From the NCBI GenBank assembly GCA_020845575.1, contig JADLFL010000052.1, positions 1 to 64,000 on the forward strand: DNA of 64,000 bases, read 5' to 3'. Shown here in pieces: positions 8,414 to 16,613 of the stretch. Position 1 is the first letter of the stretch; each line of letters begins with the position of its first letter. Origin of the DNA: Acidobacteriota bacterium (GTDB lineage: Bacteria > Acidobacteriota > Vicinamibacteria > Vicinamibacterales > Vicinamibacteraceae). Made by a program: the position numbers and the translations under genes. The notes below the pieces were generated by a model that was not told where the DNA came from, ran no database searches, and saw only the letters and a list, made by a program, of their open reading frames with translations.

Positions 8414-9241
8414 ATGGCCTACCATGCCGAGGTCCTGCTCGACAGCGTCAACCCGGCGGGTCAGCGGCTGACGACGTTCGTGCTGCGGTTCCCGCGGTTC
8501 GTGCTGTCGGAGTTCAACACGCACCGCATGTTCTCGCGCAACGCGTCGAGCTCGCGCGCGATTCCCACGACGAAGCTGATGCAGCAGCTCCGCGAGGACC
8601 CCGTCCTGCCGGTGGAATGGGGACGCAACCAGGCGGGGATGCAGGCGCGCGAAGTACTCGATGCCGCCGCCGCGTCGGCCGCCGAAGCCGAGTGGCTTGC
8701 CGCGCGTGACGCGGCGCTCGCGCACGCCGATCGACTCCGCGCCATCGGTGCGCACAAGCAGATCGTCAATCGCGTGCTCGAGCCGTGGATGTGGACGAGC
8801 GTGATCGTGTCGTCCACCACGTACGACAACTTCTTCACGCTGCGCTGCCATCCCGACGCGCAACCCGAGATCAAGCGCCTCGCCGACATGATGCGCGAGC
8901 GCTTCGCGGCGTCGACGCCCGTTCCTCACGCGTCCGGCGAATGGCACCTGCCGTTCATCGGACCTGACGACGAGGTGCTCGCGATCGAGGAGCGCAAGCA
9001 GGTGTCGGTGGCGCGCTGCGCGCGCGTCAGCTACCTGACGCACGTCGGCACGCGCGACATCGACGCCGACATGCGGCTCTATCGCCAGTTGCTCGACGCC
9101 GGACACTGGTCGCCGTTCGAGCATGTTGCCGTTGCGGCGGGCGATGACGCGCGCTTCAACAATTTCAGCGGCTGGCAGGCATATCGCCACCAGATGGAGC
9201 AGGCGCGCACGCTCGTGCTGGGCGAGGTGGCTCCCGCGTGA
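8414..9241 (+). CDS. thyX: Flavin-dependent thymidylate synthase ThyX, variant motif
   Basis: 275 residues. ThyX methylates dUMP to dTMP using methylene-tetrahydrofolate and FAD. The ThyX signature R-H-R-x7-S aligns with THRMFSRNASSS near residue 36, so the first Arg is Thr while His, Arg and Ser are kept; RAIPT follows. The C-terminal half has RYxx-like contacts (SVARCARVSYLTHVG, HWSPFEHVA near 233). The form with NTHRMFSRNASSSRAIP is, from memory, typical of a longer ThyX branch found in phages and some bacteria. A GAGG lies upstream of the ATG. The next gene starts inside its last codons (GTGA). Confidence 0.9.
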   Translation: MAYHAEVLLDSVNPAGQRLTTFVLRFPRFVLSEFNTHRMFSRNASSSRAIPTTKLMQQLREDPVLPVEWGRNQAGMQAREVLDAAAASAAEAEWLAARDAALAHADRLRAIGAHKQIVNRVLEPWMWTSVIVSSTTYDNFFTLRCHPDAQPEIKRLADMMRERFAASTPVPHASGEWHLPFIGPDDEVLAIEERKQVSVARCARVSYLTHVGTRDIDADMRLYRQLLDAGHWSPFEHVAVAAGDDARFNNFSGWQAYRHQMEQARTLVLGEVAPA

Positions 9242-9669
9242 GCACGCGGTCGCCCGGGTTCTCGACCAGCCTTCGCGTGCGATGGGCCGACTGCGACGCG
9301 TTCGGTCACCTCAACAACGCCAGCTACCTCTCGTATTTCGAGGAGGCACGCCTCGACTACTGGAACGCCGTCGTCCCCGACATCCCGTTTCCGGGGATGG
9401 CGCTCGTCCACGCGTCGGTCGATTTCAAGGGACAGGCGTACCCGGGCGACATGCTGACCATTGCTGCGGCGATCACCGAGTTGAAGACAACGAGCTTCTG
9501 GGTGTCGTACGAGGTCAGGCGTGGCGATACCGTCGTGGCCGTGGGCCGGACGGCGCAGCTGTTCTTCGACTACGCGAACCAGACGCCCACGCCGATTCCA
9601 GACGACTTCCGTGCGCGCATCGCCGCGTACGAGGGGATTGCGGCCGGCGGACCCGGTCGCGAGCCGTGA
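9238..9669 (+). CDS. Hotdog-fold acyl-CoA thioesterase (4HBT type)
   Basis: 143 residues. The motif RWADCDAFGHLNNASYLSYFEEAR near residue 14 (split here as RWADCDAFGHLNN and ASYLSYFEEAR) is the Y/W-x-D-x-D-x-x-G-H-x-N-N signature of 4-hydroxybenzoyl-CoA-type thioesterases, with the catalytic Asp present. It would hydrolyse an acyl-CoA; the acyl group is not predictable. GTG 9238 overlaps the thyX stop by four bases, which fixes the start and implies coupling. The short length is normal for the family. Confidence 0.9.
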   Translation: MSTRSPGFSTSLRVRWADCDAFGHLNNASYLSYFEEARLDYWNAVVPDIPFPGMALVHASVDFKGQAYPGDMLTIAAAITELKTTSFWVSYEVRRGDTVVAVGRTAQLFFDYANQTPTPIPDDFRARIAAYEGIAAGGPGREP

Positions 9670-9674
9670 CGCGC

Positions 9675-10079
9675 ATGACACAGGACATCCAGCCAGGCGA
9701 GATCGGGTGGGTCGACCTCACCGTCGACAACGCGACGCAGGTGCGTGACTTCTACAGGGCCGTTGTCGGGTGGGAGTATCGCGACGTGCAGATGGAAGGC
9801 GGCTACGCCGACTACGCGATGACCAACCTCGAAGGCCGCGACGTGACGGGCATCTGTCATGCGAGGGGCATCAACGAGGGCGTTCCGGCGCAATGGCTCG
9901 TGTATTTCACGGTGCTGGATCTGCAGTTCGCCGTCGACGAGACCGTGGCGCGTGGCGGGGCGGTGCTCCGCGGACCGACGGACATGGAGGTGGGCCGATT
10001 CGCCGTGATCCGCGACCCGGCCGGGGCCGTGTGCGCCCTGTTCCAGGCCCCGTCAGGCACGCCGGAAAAAACTCCTTGA
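9675..10079 (+). CDS. VOC (glyoxalase-fold) family protein
   Basis: 134 residues with the paired beta-alpha-beta modules of the vicinal oxygen chelate superfamily: GEIGWVDLTVDNATQVRDFY at the start and GRFAVIRDPAGAVCALFQA at the end, the latter being the common VOC C-terminal strand. The specific reaction is unknown; relatives include glyoxalases, dioxygenases and resistance proteins. ATG 9675 is used; a GTG at 9666 overlapping the thioesterase stop is an alternative. It ends the def-thyX-thioesterase run, and a strong promoter begins within its stop region. Confidence 0.85.
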   Translation: MTQDIQPGEIGWVDLTVDNATQVRDFYRAVVGWEYRDVQMEGGYADYAMTNLEGRDVTGICHARGINEGVPAQWLVYFTVLDLQFAVDETVARGGAVLRGPTDMEVGRFAVIRDPAGAVCALFQAPSGTPEKTP

Positions 10080-10105
10080 CGGCCTTGTGAAAGATTTCAC
10101 ATAAT
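10076..10105 (+). promoter_or_regulatory. Sigma70-like promoter with palindromic operator in the spacer
   Basis: TTGACG (10076-10081), 18 bases, then CATAAT (10100-10105). The spacer and -10 hold an 18-base inverted repeat TTGTGA-AAGATT-TCACAT (10085-10102). Its core TGTGA-N6-TCACA equals the CRP/FNR-superfamily consensus, and the whole also fits the Rex redox-repressor box TTGTGA-N6-TCACAA except for the last base. Lying between -35 and -10, a bound protein would repress. The first plus-strand gene downstream is the MBL hydrolase at 10341, which would have a leader of about 230 bases. Confidence 0.6.
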
Positions 10106-10110
10106 GCGTC

Positions 10111-10290
10111 TCAAGCTGAGGGTCGACGGGCATCCGTTCCAAACACCTTCAAGCCCATCCGGGAAGCGACCTCTTCCGGAAGGGATGGTGAGCCTTCGTA
10201 GTTCAGGCCCGCCTGGTCAAGTACTTCCTCGTAATAATCCTCCATACAGTGCCTGGCGCCCTCAGCTGCTCTTCCTCGCGCCAGCTCCAT
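10111..10290 (-). CDS. Possible small acidic protein, unrecognised
   Basis: 59 residues from ATG 10290 (MELARGRAAEGARHCMEDYY...). The composition is protein-like and acidic in the middle, unlike the Arg-rich shadow frames elsewhere, but GC3 is only about 59 percent against 80-90 percent in neighbouring genes, and no Shine-Dalgarno is visible. It lies antisense to the leader made from the promoter at 10076. It could be a real small gene, possibly acquired, or chance coding in a lower-GC regulatory region. No family is recognised. Confidence 0.35.
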   Translation of the reverse strand: MELARGRAAEGARHCMEDYYEEVLDQAGLNYEGSPSLPEEVASRMGLKVFGTDARRPSA

Positions 10291-10340
10291 CAGCACGCAA
10301 CCATCGCAGGACACTGAACCGCACGACGCGGACGTGATCG

Positions 10341-11141
10341 ATGCGCTACACGCGGCTGACGGCTCCACACGATTCACCATTCGCCCAGGGCTCCGTGCAC
10401 GCGTACCTCGTACACGGTGCCGTGCCCACGCTCGTCGACGCGCCGTCTGCGACGCCCGCGTTCCTGGACGAGATCGCCGATGCGCTCACGGCAGCCGGCG
10501 ACGGTCCGCTCCGGCAGGTGATCGTCACGCACGGCCATCCGGATCACATCGACGGTGCGGCGGGTATCCACGCGCGCTGGCCGCAGGCGGTCTTCCGCAA
10601 GCGCGCGCCGCTGCCTGTTGCCGATGCGATCGCCTGGCAGGTGGTGGAGAAGGAGCCGATGCTCGCCGTTGGCGACACGCAGATGTGGATGATCGCCACG
10701 CCGGGACACGCGCCCGATCATGCGTGCCTGTTCGACGTGCACGAAGGCATCCTGATTGGTGGAGATATCGCGATGAATGGCAGCACCATGGCCATCCCGG
10801 CCGACCATGGCGGCAGCCTGCGCCAGTACATGGCGTCGCTGCACGCCGTACTGGACCTGCAGCCGCGCGTCATCCTGCCCGGCCACGGTGAGCCCATCCT
10901 GCAACCCGCGGCGTTGCTACGTGGCTACATCTCGCACAGGATCGCGCGCGAGCGACAGGTGCTCGAGTGCCTCGCAGCGGGGATTGCGTCGACCGATGCG
11001 ATCGTCGACACGCTGTATGCTGGCCTCGCCGACACCCTGAGACCCGCCGCGCGACAGAACGCGATCGCTCACCTTCGCAAGCTCGAAGAGGACGGCCGCG
11101 TGGCGTGTGCGGGCGATGACTGGCACCTCCGGAGCGCCTGA
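10341..11141 (+). CDS. MBL-fold metallo-hydrolase (LACTB2/glyoxalase II-like)
   Basis: 266 residues. The metal motif H-x-H-x-D-H is [12 protein letters not shown] near residue 64, followed by the second-sphere elements [12 protein letters not shown] near 126, GGDIAMNG near 145 and LPGHGEP near 182, all in the right order for a binuclear metallo-beta-lactamase fold. The C-terminal helical winged part (about 200-266) is typical of the LACTB2 branch. The exact substrate is unknown. The stop overlaps the ATG of the FAH gene by one base. It is the first plus-strand gene after the operator-bearing promoter at 10076. Confidence 0.9.
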   Translation: MRYTRLTAPHDSPFAQGSVHAYLVHGAVPTLVDAPSATPAFLDEIADALTAAGDGPLRQVIVTHGHPDHIDGAAGIHARWPQAVFRKRAPLPVADAIAWQVVEKEPMLAVGDTQMWMIATPGHAPDHACLFDVHEGILIGGDIAMNGSTMAIPADHGGSLRQYMASLHAVLDLQPRVILPGHGEPILQPAALLRGYISHRIARERQVLECLAAGIASTDAIVDTLYAGLADTLRPAARQNAIAHLRKLEEDGRVACAGDDWHLRSA

Positions 11142-11968
11142 TGCTGCTGTATCGCACCCCGCAGGGACTCGTCCTGGTCACGGGCGGACGCTCGCTGTCC
11201 CTGCCCACGCTCACGTTCGACGCGCTGCTCCAGGATCCCGATCCGTTCGCGCGGCTCGCATTGCTTGCGACAGACGCCGCTGAAGTCGACGGCGCGACGC
11301 CGCAGGTGATGCTCGCGCCGATCGGATCGCAGGACGTGTGGGCGGCCGGCGTCACGTATTACAGGAGCCGCGACGCGAGGATGGACGAGGCGCGCGAGAG
11401 CGGAGCCGCGACGTTCTACGACCGCGTCTACGAAGCCGAGAGGCCCGAGCTGTTCTTCAAGAGCACGGCGTCCCGCGTGGTGGGGCCCGGCGGCGTGGTG
11501 CGCGTGCGCCGCGACTCGACGTGGTCGGTGCCGGAACCTGAGCTCGTGCTGGTGATCAACGCCGCCGGCACCGTGATCGGGTACACCGTCGGCAACGACA
11601 TGAGCGCGCGCGACATCGAGGGCGAGAATCCGCTGTACCTGCCGCAGGCCAAGATGTACGACGGCAGCTGCGCCATCGGTCCGGCGGTGCTCGTCACGCC
11701 GCGTCCGCTGGACGCGAGTACCGCGATCGGGCTCCGCATCACGCGTGACGGTCGCGTCGCGTTCGACGGCGAGACGACGACAGGACGGATCAAGCGCGGC
11801 TTCGCCGAACTGGTGGGCTGGCTCCGGCGCGAGACGACGTTTTCAGTGGGCGTCTACCTGTTCACCGGCACGGGCATCGTGCCGCCCGACGACTTCACGC
11901 TCGCCAGCGGCGACGAGATCGCCATCACGATCGACGGCATCGGCACCTTGGTCAACGTCGTGGAGTGA
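11141..11968 (+). CDS. Fumarylacetoacetate hydrolase (FAH) family protein
   Basis: 275 residues. The C-terminal FAH fold is shown by the metal-ligand run PEPELVLVI near residue 132, [17 protein letters not shown] near 147 and [11 protein letters not shown] near 168. Family members cleave or dehydrate 2-keto acids. The distinct N-terminus ([14 protein letters not shown]) and length recall the sugar-acid dehydratase branch (2-dehydro-3-deoxy-arabinonate dehydratase), but this is a resemblance only. Coupled to the upstream MBL hydrolase, so the two may act on one catabolic route. Confidence 0.85.
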   Translation: MLLYRTPQGLVLVTGGRSLSLPTLTFDALLQDPDPFARLALLATDAAEVDGATPQVMLAPIGSQDVWAAGVTYYRSRDARMDEARESGAATFYDRVYEAERPELFFKSTASRVVGPGGVVRVRRDSTWSVPEPELVLVINAAGTVIGYTVGNDMSARDIEGENPLYLPQAKMYDGSCAIGPAVLVTPRPLDASTAIGLRITRDGRVAFDGETTTGRIKRGFAELVGWLRRETTFSVGVYLFTGTGIVPPDDFTLASGDEIAITIDGIGTLVNVVE

Positions 11969-11999
11969 CGGGCCGCGGGGAGGATGCCAGGCCCGTGGA

Positions 12000-12419
12000 T
12001 CAGGCGTCGGCTGCGCGGGCGGCGCTGCCCGCACGCGTGGTGGTGATCAACGCTTCCATGTGGCCCAGGTATCGTTCGAGCGCCACGCGGCCGGCGCGCG
12101 TCAGGACGTACTCGCTGCGCGGCAGGCGCCCTTCGAAGGTCTTCGTGCAGGCGATGTAGCCCGCGTCCTCGAGCTTGCGCGCGTGCACGCTGAGGTTGCC
12201 GTCGGTGGTGCGCAGCAGGATCTTCAGGTCGTTGAACGACAGCTTTTCCTGCACCGCGAGCGTGCTCACGATCGCCAGGCGCAGGCGCTCGTGAATCAGC
12301 TTGTCGAGGTTCAACGGAGACGAAGGGTCGGCATGTGAATCGATCGACCGCACTCGCGGTCGAAAACCACGCAACCGGCCCACAGGCACATCGTCCTGTG
12401 TCCTGAGACGTTCTGTCAT
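12000..12419 (-). CDS. Winged-helix transcriptional regulator
   Basis: 139 residues from ATG 12419; longer starts exist to 12479. The domain (about 38-115) reads LNLDKLIHERLRLAIVSTLA, then LSFNDLKILLRTTDGNLSVH with the recognition helix, and a wing around RLPRSEYVLTRAG. This is the HTH_34/ArsR-like single-domain type that controls a few nearby genes. No metal-binding Cys pair is seen; the single Cys is in the wing. Divergent from the rhodanese gene with 68 bases between starts, which makes rhodanese or its own promoter the likeliest target. Confidence 0.85.
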   Translation of the reverse strand: MTERLRTQDDVPVGRLRGFRPRVRSIDSHADPSSPLNLDKLIHERLRLAIVSTLAVQEKLSFNDLKILLRTTDGNLSVHARKLEDAGYIACTKTFEGRLPRSEYVLTRAGRVALERYLGHMEALITTTRAGSAARAADA

Positions 12420-12474
12420 GGGCATCCGGCGGAAACGCCCGCCGCCTGCATCGTACGCTGCTGTCGCATCCGCA

Positions 12475-12480
12475 TACAAT
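12475..12480 (+). promoter_or_regulatory. -10-like TACAAT, leaderless start of rhodanese
   Basis: TACAAT ends 7 bases before the ATG at 12488, so the transcript should start at the start codon. No Shine-Dalgarno is present. Confidence 0.5.
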
Positions 12481-12487
12481 CACCCGT

Positions 12488-13321
12488 ATGGCCGGCAACC
12501 CGAAGGGCTACGCCAACCCAGACCTCCTGATCGAGGCCGACGACCTGGCCGCCGCGCTCGACGGCCCTGACGCGCCGCTCGTGCTGGATCTGCGTCCTGC
12601 CGAGGCGTATGCCGCGGGTCACGTGCCGACGGCCGTCCATCTCGACCTCTTCGGCATCAGCCTGATCGACACCGACCCCGCGCCCCTGCGCGCGTTCCTC
12701 TGGATCCTGGAGCACCTGCTCGCATCACGCGGTGTCTCTGCCGACCGTCCCGTCGTGGTGTACGACGAGCACTCTGGCATGCGCGCGGCGCGTGCGTTCT
12801 GGGCACTGGAATACTTCGGGCACACGCAGACGCGCCTGTTCGACGGCGGTTTCGGGGCGTGGCGGGCGGGCGGTCATTCCGTGAGCCTGGAACCCGTGTC
12901 GCCGAAGTCGACCACGTGGACGGGTGTGCCCGTGGACGACAGGATGGCCTCGTATCGCGACGTGCTGGCACGACTCGATGCCGCCGACGCCGTGGTCCTC
13001 GACACGCGCTCCGACGGCGAGTATCACGGCACGCTGGTGCGCGCTGCGCGTGGCGGTCGCGTCCCTGGCGCCGTGCACGTCGAGTGGACCACCAACCTCC
13101 GCCCCGACGGCTCGTTCAAGAGCGCCGACCAACTGCGCGCGATGTACGAACCCGCAGGCGTGACGCCGGACAAGGAAGTGTTCACGTACTGCCAGGGCGG
13201 CTACCGCGCCGCACACGGTTACCTGGCGCTCCGTCTCCTGGGCTACCCTCGCGTCCGTAACTACGTCGGATCCTGGAAGGAATGGGGCGACCGCCTCGAA
13301 CTCCCTGTGGAGGTCGACTGA
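12488..13321 (+). CDS. Thiosulfate/3-mercaptopyruvate sulfurtransferase (tandem rhodanese)
   Basis: 277 residues with two rhodanese domains. The C-terminal one has the active-site loop TYCQGGYRAAH near residue 238 with the persulfide-bearing Cys. The N-terminal one (about 15-140) has VYDEHSGMRAARAFW at the same place and no Cys, as usual for the structural domain. It transfers sulfur from thiosulfate or mercaptopyruvate to an acceptor such as cyanide or thioredoxin. It is likely cytoplasmic, as no signal peptide is seen. Translation of the M20 gene begins 5 bases after its stop, suggesting an operon. Confidence 0.92.
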   Translation: MAGNPKGYANPDLLIEADDLAAALDGPDAPLVLDLRPAEAYAAGHVPTAVHLDLFGISLIDTDPAPLRAFLWILEHLLASRGVSADRPVVVYDEHSGMRAARAFWALEYFGHTQTRLFDGGFGAWRAGGHSVSLEPVSPKSTTWTGVPVDDRMASYRDVLARLDAADAVVLDTRSDGEYHGTLVRAARGGRVPGAVHVEWTTNLRPDGSFKSADQLRAMYEPAGVTPDKEVFTYCQGGYRAAHGYLALRLLGYPRVRNYVGSWKEWGDRLELPVEVD

Positions 13322-13326
13322 AGACC

Positions 13327-14706
13327 ATGGCCATGAATCGAGTTCTCGACTACATCCAGACGCACCGCGATCAGTACATCGATCAACTGAAGGGATTCCT
13401 CGCGATCCCCAGCATCAGCGCGTTGCCGGCACACGCGGGAGACGTGCGCCAGTGCGCGGAATGGTGCGTGACGGAGTTGAATCGCATCGGTCTTCGCAAC
13501 GTCGCGCTGCACGAGACGCCGGGCCACCCGATCGTCTACGGCGAATGGCTCGGCGCACCTGGCGCACCGACGATGCTGTTCTACGGGCACTACGACGTGC
13601 AGCCCGTGGATCCGGTGGATCTGTGGGAGTCGCCGCCCTTCGAGCCGACCGTACGTGAAGGCGCCATCTACGCGAGAGGATCCGCCGACGACAAGGGGCA
13701 GATCTTCATGCACCTCAAGGCCATCGAGGCCACGCTGTCGCAGGCGGGTGCACTGCCCATCAACGTGAAGGTGATGCTCGAAGGGGAAGAGGAAGTCGGC
13801 AGCGCCAATCTCGATACCTTCATCGCCGCCAACAGGGATCTGCTCGCGGCAGACGTCGTGGTGATCTCCGACTCGCCGATGTTCGATCGCGACGTGCCAT
13901 CGATCTGTTACGGGTTGCGCGGTCTCGCGTACTTCCAGATCGACGTGCGCGGCAGCAGCACCGATCTGCACTCGGGATCGTACGGAGGCGCCGTCGCCAA
14001 TCCGGCTATCGTGCTCGCACAACTGCTCGCGCAGATGAAGGACAAGAGCGGCAAGATCAGGATCCCGGGGTTCTACGACGCCGTCGTCGACGTTACCGCC
14101 GCCGAGAAGAAGGAGTTCGCGAAGCTCCCGTTCAACGAGAAGCGGTGGGCGCGCGAGATCGGCCTGTCGAAGCCGTCAGGCGAGAGCGGCTACTCCACGC
14201 TCGAACGCAAGTGGGCGCGGCCGACGTTCGAGATCAACGGGCTGCTCGCCGGCTTCACGGGCGAAGGCGCCAAGACCGTCATCCCCGCCACGGCGATGGC
14301 CAAGGTCAGCATGCGCCTCGTGCCCAATCAGGATCCGCAGACCATCGGCAAGCTGTTCGAAGACTACGTGAAGAAGCTTGCGCCGAAGACCGTCGAGGTC
14401 ACCGTCACGCACATGCACGGTGGCAAGCCCTGGACGACCGGGTTCGACAACGCGTGGGTGCAGGCGGCGGGCCGTGCGATCGAGAAGGGGTTCGGCCGTC
14501 CGCCGGTGTTCGTCCGCGAAGGGGGATCGATCCCCGTGGTGTCGACGTTCCAGGACGTGCTCGGCCTGCCGAGCGTGTTGTTCGGCATCGGCCTGCCCGG
14601 CGAGAACGCGCACGCGCCGAACGAGTGGCTCGACCTCTCCAACTTCCACAACGGCGTGTTGGCGTCCGCTTACCTGTACCAGGAACTGGCGGGGGTAGAG
14701 CGGTAG
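13327..14706 (+). CDS. M20 family dipeptidase
   Basis: 459 residues from ATG 13327, with GGAGG 12 bases upstream. Zinc-site elements of M20 peptidases appear in order: FYGHYDVQPVDP near residue 83, ARGSADDKGQ near 116 (bridging Asp), EGEEEVGS near 152 (general base and ligand Glu), ISDSPMF near 180 and ENAHAPNEW near 432 (last His). The insert between them is the lid/dimerisation domain. Cytosolic dipeptidases of this type (PepV/CNDP-like) split Xaa-Xaa peptides. Convergent with the CocE gene, with only 4 bases between stops. Confidence 0.94.
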   Translation: MAMNRVLDYIQTHRDQYIDQLKGFLAIPSISALPAHAGDVRQCAEWCVTELNRIGLRNVALHETPGHPIVYGEWLGAPGAPTMLFYGHYDVQPVDPVDLWESPPFEPTVREGAIYARGSADDKGQIFMHLKAIEATLSQAGALPINVKVMLEGEEEVGSANLDTFIAANRDLLAADVVVISDSPMFDRDVPSICYGLRGLAYFQIDVRGSSTDLHSGSYGGAVANPAIVLAQLLAQMKDKSGKIRIPGFYDAVVDVTAAEKKEFAKLPFNEKRWAREIGLSKPSGESGYSTLERKWARPTFEINGLLAGFTGEGAKTVIPATAMAKVSMRLVPNQDPQTIGKLFEDYVKKLAPKTVEVTVTHMHGGKPWTTGFDNAWVQAAGRAIEKGFGRPPVFVREGGSIPVVSTFQDVLGLPSVLFGIGLPGENAHAPNEWLDLSNFHNGVLASAYLYQELAGVER

Positions 14707-14710
14707 GACA

Positions 14711-16573
14711 TCACCGGGACACCGGCAGCGTGATGTGACTTGCGCGGCCGGTCTGGCGGTACACGGTGTGTGTGGCCGCCACGAAGTCGGACGGCTTCGC
14801 GTTCGGGATGTCCGTGAACGTCTGCGGGTTCCTGTCGATCATCGGCAGCCACGAGCTCTGCACGTGGACCACGATGCGGTGACCCTTGCGGAACGTGTGC
14901 GCCACGTCGGGGAGGTCGAAGCGGACCTCGTCAGGCTGACCGGGCGTGAAGGGGACCGGTGATTCGAACGATCGCCGGTACTTGCCGCGGAACGGCTCGC
15001 CCCGTACGAGGATCTGCGCACCTTCGCCGGTCTGGTCGAGGACCTTCACCACGAAGTCGGCGTCGGTTCCCGTGGTCGAGACGTGCAGCGACACGCCGAT
15101 CGGTCCGAGCACCGTGACGTCCTCGGTGAGCACGGGACTGCGATAGGTCAGTACGTCGGCGCGCCTGCCGGCGAACGTCTGGTCGGACGCCATGTAGTCG
15201 CGCGGCATCCCGATCGCCTCGACGCCGACCAGCGGCACGGGCTGCGCGGGGTCGCTCACGTACGCGTCGTACGCGCTGGTGGCTGCCGGTGCGTCGACGC
15301 CGAGTCCGCGATCGGCGGCGAAGTAGTACGCGCGCGGTATCGTTTCCACCGGCCATGCGTCGGATGAACGCCACCTGTTCGTGCCCGTCTCGAAAATCGA
15401 CACCCCTGCGACGGCGGGGACCGCATCGTCTCGCAACGACCGTGCGAAGAAGCGATGCTCGATCTCCTTCCTGTAGTGCTCGGACGTGGCCTGTCCGAAC
15501 ACCATCTCGCCGGTCCTGGTGCCGTCGCCGCGCGCCCATCCGCCGTGCGTCCACGGACCCATCACGAGGTGACTCTCCGTGGCAGGACTCTGTGATCGCA
15601 GCGTCCTGAACGCCAGCAGCGGGCCGGCGAGATCCTCGGCGTCGTACCAGCCGCCGACGATGAGCACCGCCGGCGTGACGTTGCGCAGGTGACGCCAGAT
15701 CGAGCGGGCCTTCCAGAACTCGTCGTACGTCGTGTGCGCGTGGTTCTGCATCCAGTACGGGTTCTTGTCGAGCCCGTACCGCCGGCTCAGCTCCATCAGC
15801 GATCCCGCATCCCTGTAGAACGCGTAGCCGTCGCGCGTACCGTAGTCGAACGGCTTGCCGCGTTCCGGTGTCACCGGCTGCGGTCCGCGCGGGAGGAAGT
15901 TCACATAGAACGAGAAGTTGTGCGCGAGCAGGAACGCGCCGTTGTGGTACGCGTCGTCGCCGAGGTAATAGTCGGTGACAGGGCCCTGCGGCGAGACGGC
16001 CTTCAACGCCGGATGCGCGTCGATGAGCGCCGCCAGCGCGTAGAAGCCGGGATACGAGATGCCCCACATTCCCACGCGCCCGTTGTTGCACGGCACGTGC
16101 GTCACCAGCCAGTCGATGGTGTCGTACGCGTCGGAGGCCTCGTCGGTCTGTCGTCCCGTCTTGCCCGGCACGTACGGCCGCACTTCCTCCCATTCACCCT
16201 CGGAGAGATATCGTCCGCGCACGTCCTGATACGCGACGATCCACGGTTGGTCGGCGAACTCTCGCGAAGGACCGACCGTCTGCGGGTACGTGTCCGTGCC
16301 GTAAGGGCTCGTGCTGTAGGGTGTGCGCTGAAGCAGGATGGGCGCTCCACCCTCCGGGCACGTGCGCGGCGAATAGACGGCGGTATGGAGCCGTACGCCA
16401 TCGCGCATCGGCACGAGGTGCTCGCTCTTCGCGTGCGTCGCGCGCGCGTCTCGCGCAGGGGTTGCAGGCTGTGCCTGCAGTGAGAGCGACGAGACGGCAA
16501 CGAGCAGGACGAACAGGGACCGGAGAGTCACCGCTGAAGCATGCCACAGCGTACCGACCGCCTGTCGCGCCAT
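14711..16573 (-). CDS. CocE/NonD family hydrolase (X-Pro dipeptidyl-peptidase fold)
   Basis: 620 residues. An N-terminal signal peptide (LRSLFVLLVAVSSLSLQAQ) suggests a periplasmic enzyme. The S15/CocE catalytic domain starts at MRDGVRLHTAVYSP; the nucleophile is the Ser in MWGISYPGFYAL near residue 176. The C-terminal jelly-roll domain is seen in DVTVLGPIGVSLHVSTTGTD and HRIVVHVQSSW. Relatives include cocaine esterase, glutaryl-7-ACA acylase and alpha-amino-acid ester hydrolases. ATG 16573 is the longest start; GTG 16531 puts the signal peptide at the N-terminus and may be the true one. Confidence 0.92.
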   Translation of the reverse strand: MARQAVGTLWHASAVTLRSLFVLLVAVSSLSLQAQPATPARDARATHAKSEHLVPMRDGVRLHTAVYSPRTCPEGGAPILLQRTPYSTSPYGTDTYPQTVGPSREFADQPWIVAYQDVRGRYLSEGEWEEVRPYVPGKTGRQTDEASDAYDTIDWLVTHVPCNNGRVGMWGISYPGFYALAALIDAHPALKAVSPQGPVTDYYLGDDAYHNGAFLLAHNFSFYVNFLPRGPQPVTPERGKPFDYGTRDGYAFYRDAGSLMELSRRYGLDKNPYWMQNHAHTTYDEFWKARSIWRHLRNVTPAVLIVGGWYDAEDLAGPLLAFRTLRSQSPATESHLVMGPWTHGGWARGDGTRTGEMVFGQATSEHYRKEIEHRFFARSLRDDAVPAVAGVSIFETGTNRWRSSDAWPVETIPRAYYFAADRGLGVDAPAATSAYDAYVSDPAQPVPLVGVEAIGMPRDYMASDQTFAGRRADVLTYRSPVLTEDVTVLGPIGVSLHVSTTGTDADFVVKVLDQTGEGAQILVRGEPFRGKYRRSFESPVPFTPGQPDEVRFDLPDVAHTFRKGHRIVVHVQSSWLPMIDRNPQTFTDIPNAKPSDFVAATHTVYRQTGRASHITLPVSR

Positions 16574-16613
16574 GGCGGCCGGGCCCGGAGGGCCGGCCGT
16601 GCCACCGCTTTCT

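Noticed and set aside
10104-10337. Plus-strand 77-codon frame beginning at the promoter -10
   Set aside because: Its ATG overlaps the -10 element, so it would precede the transcript start; composition is Pro/Arg/Ser-rich.
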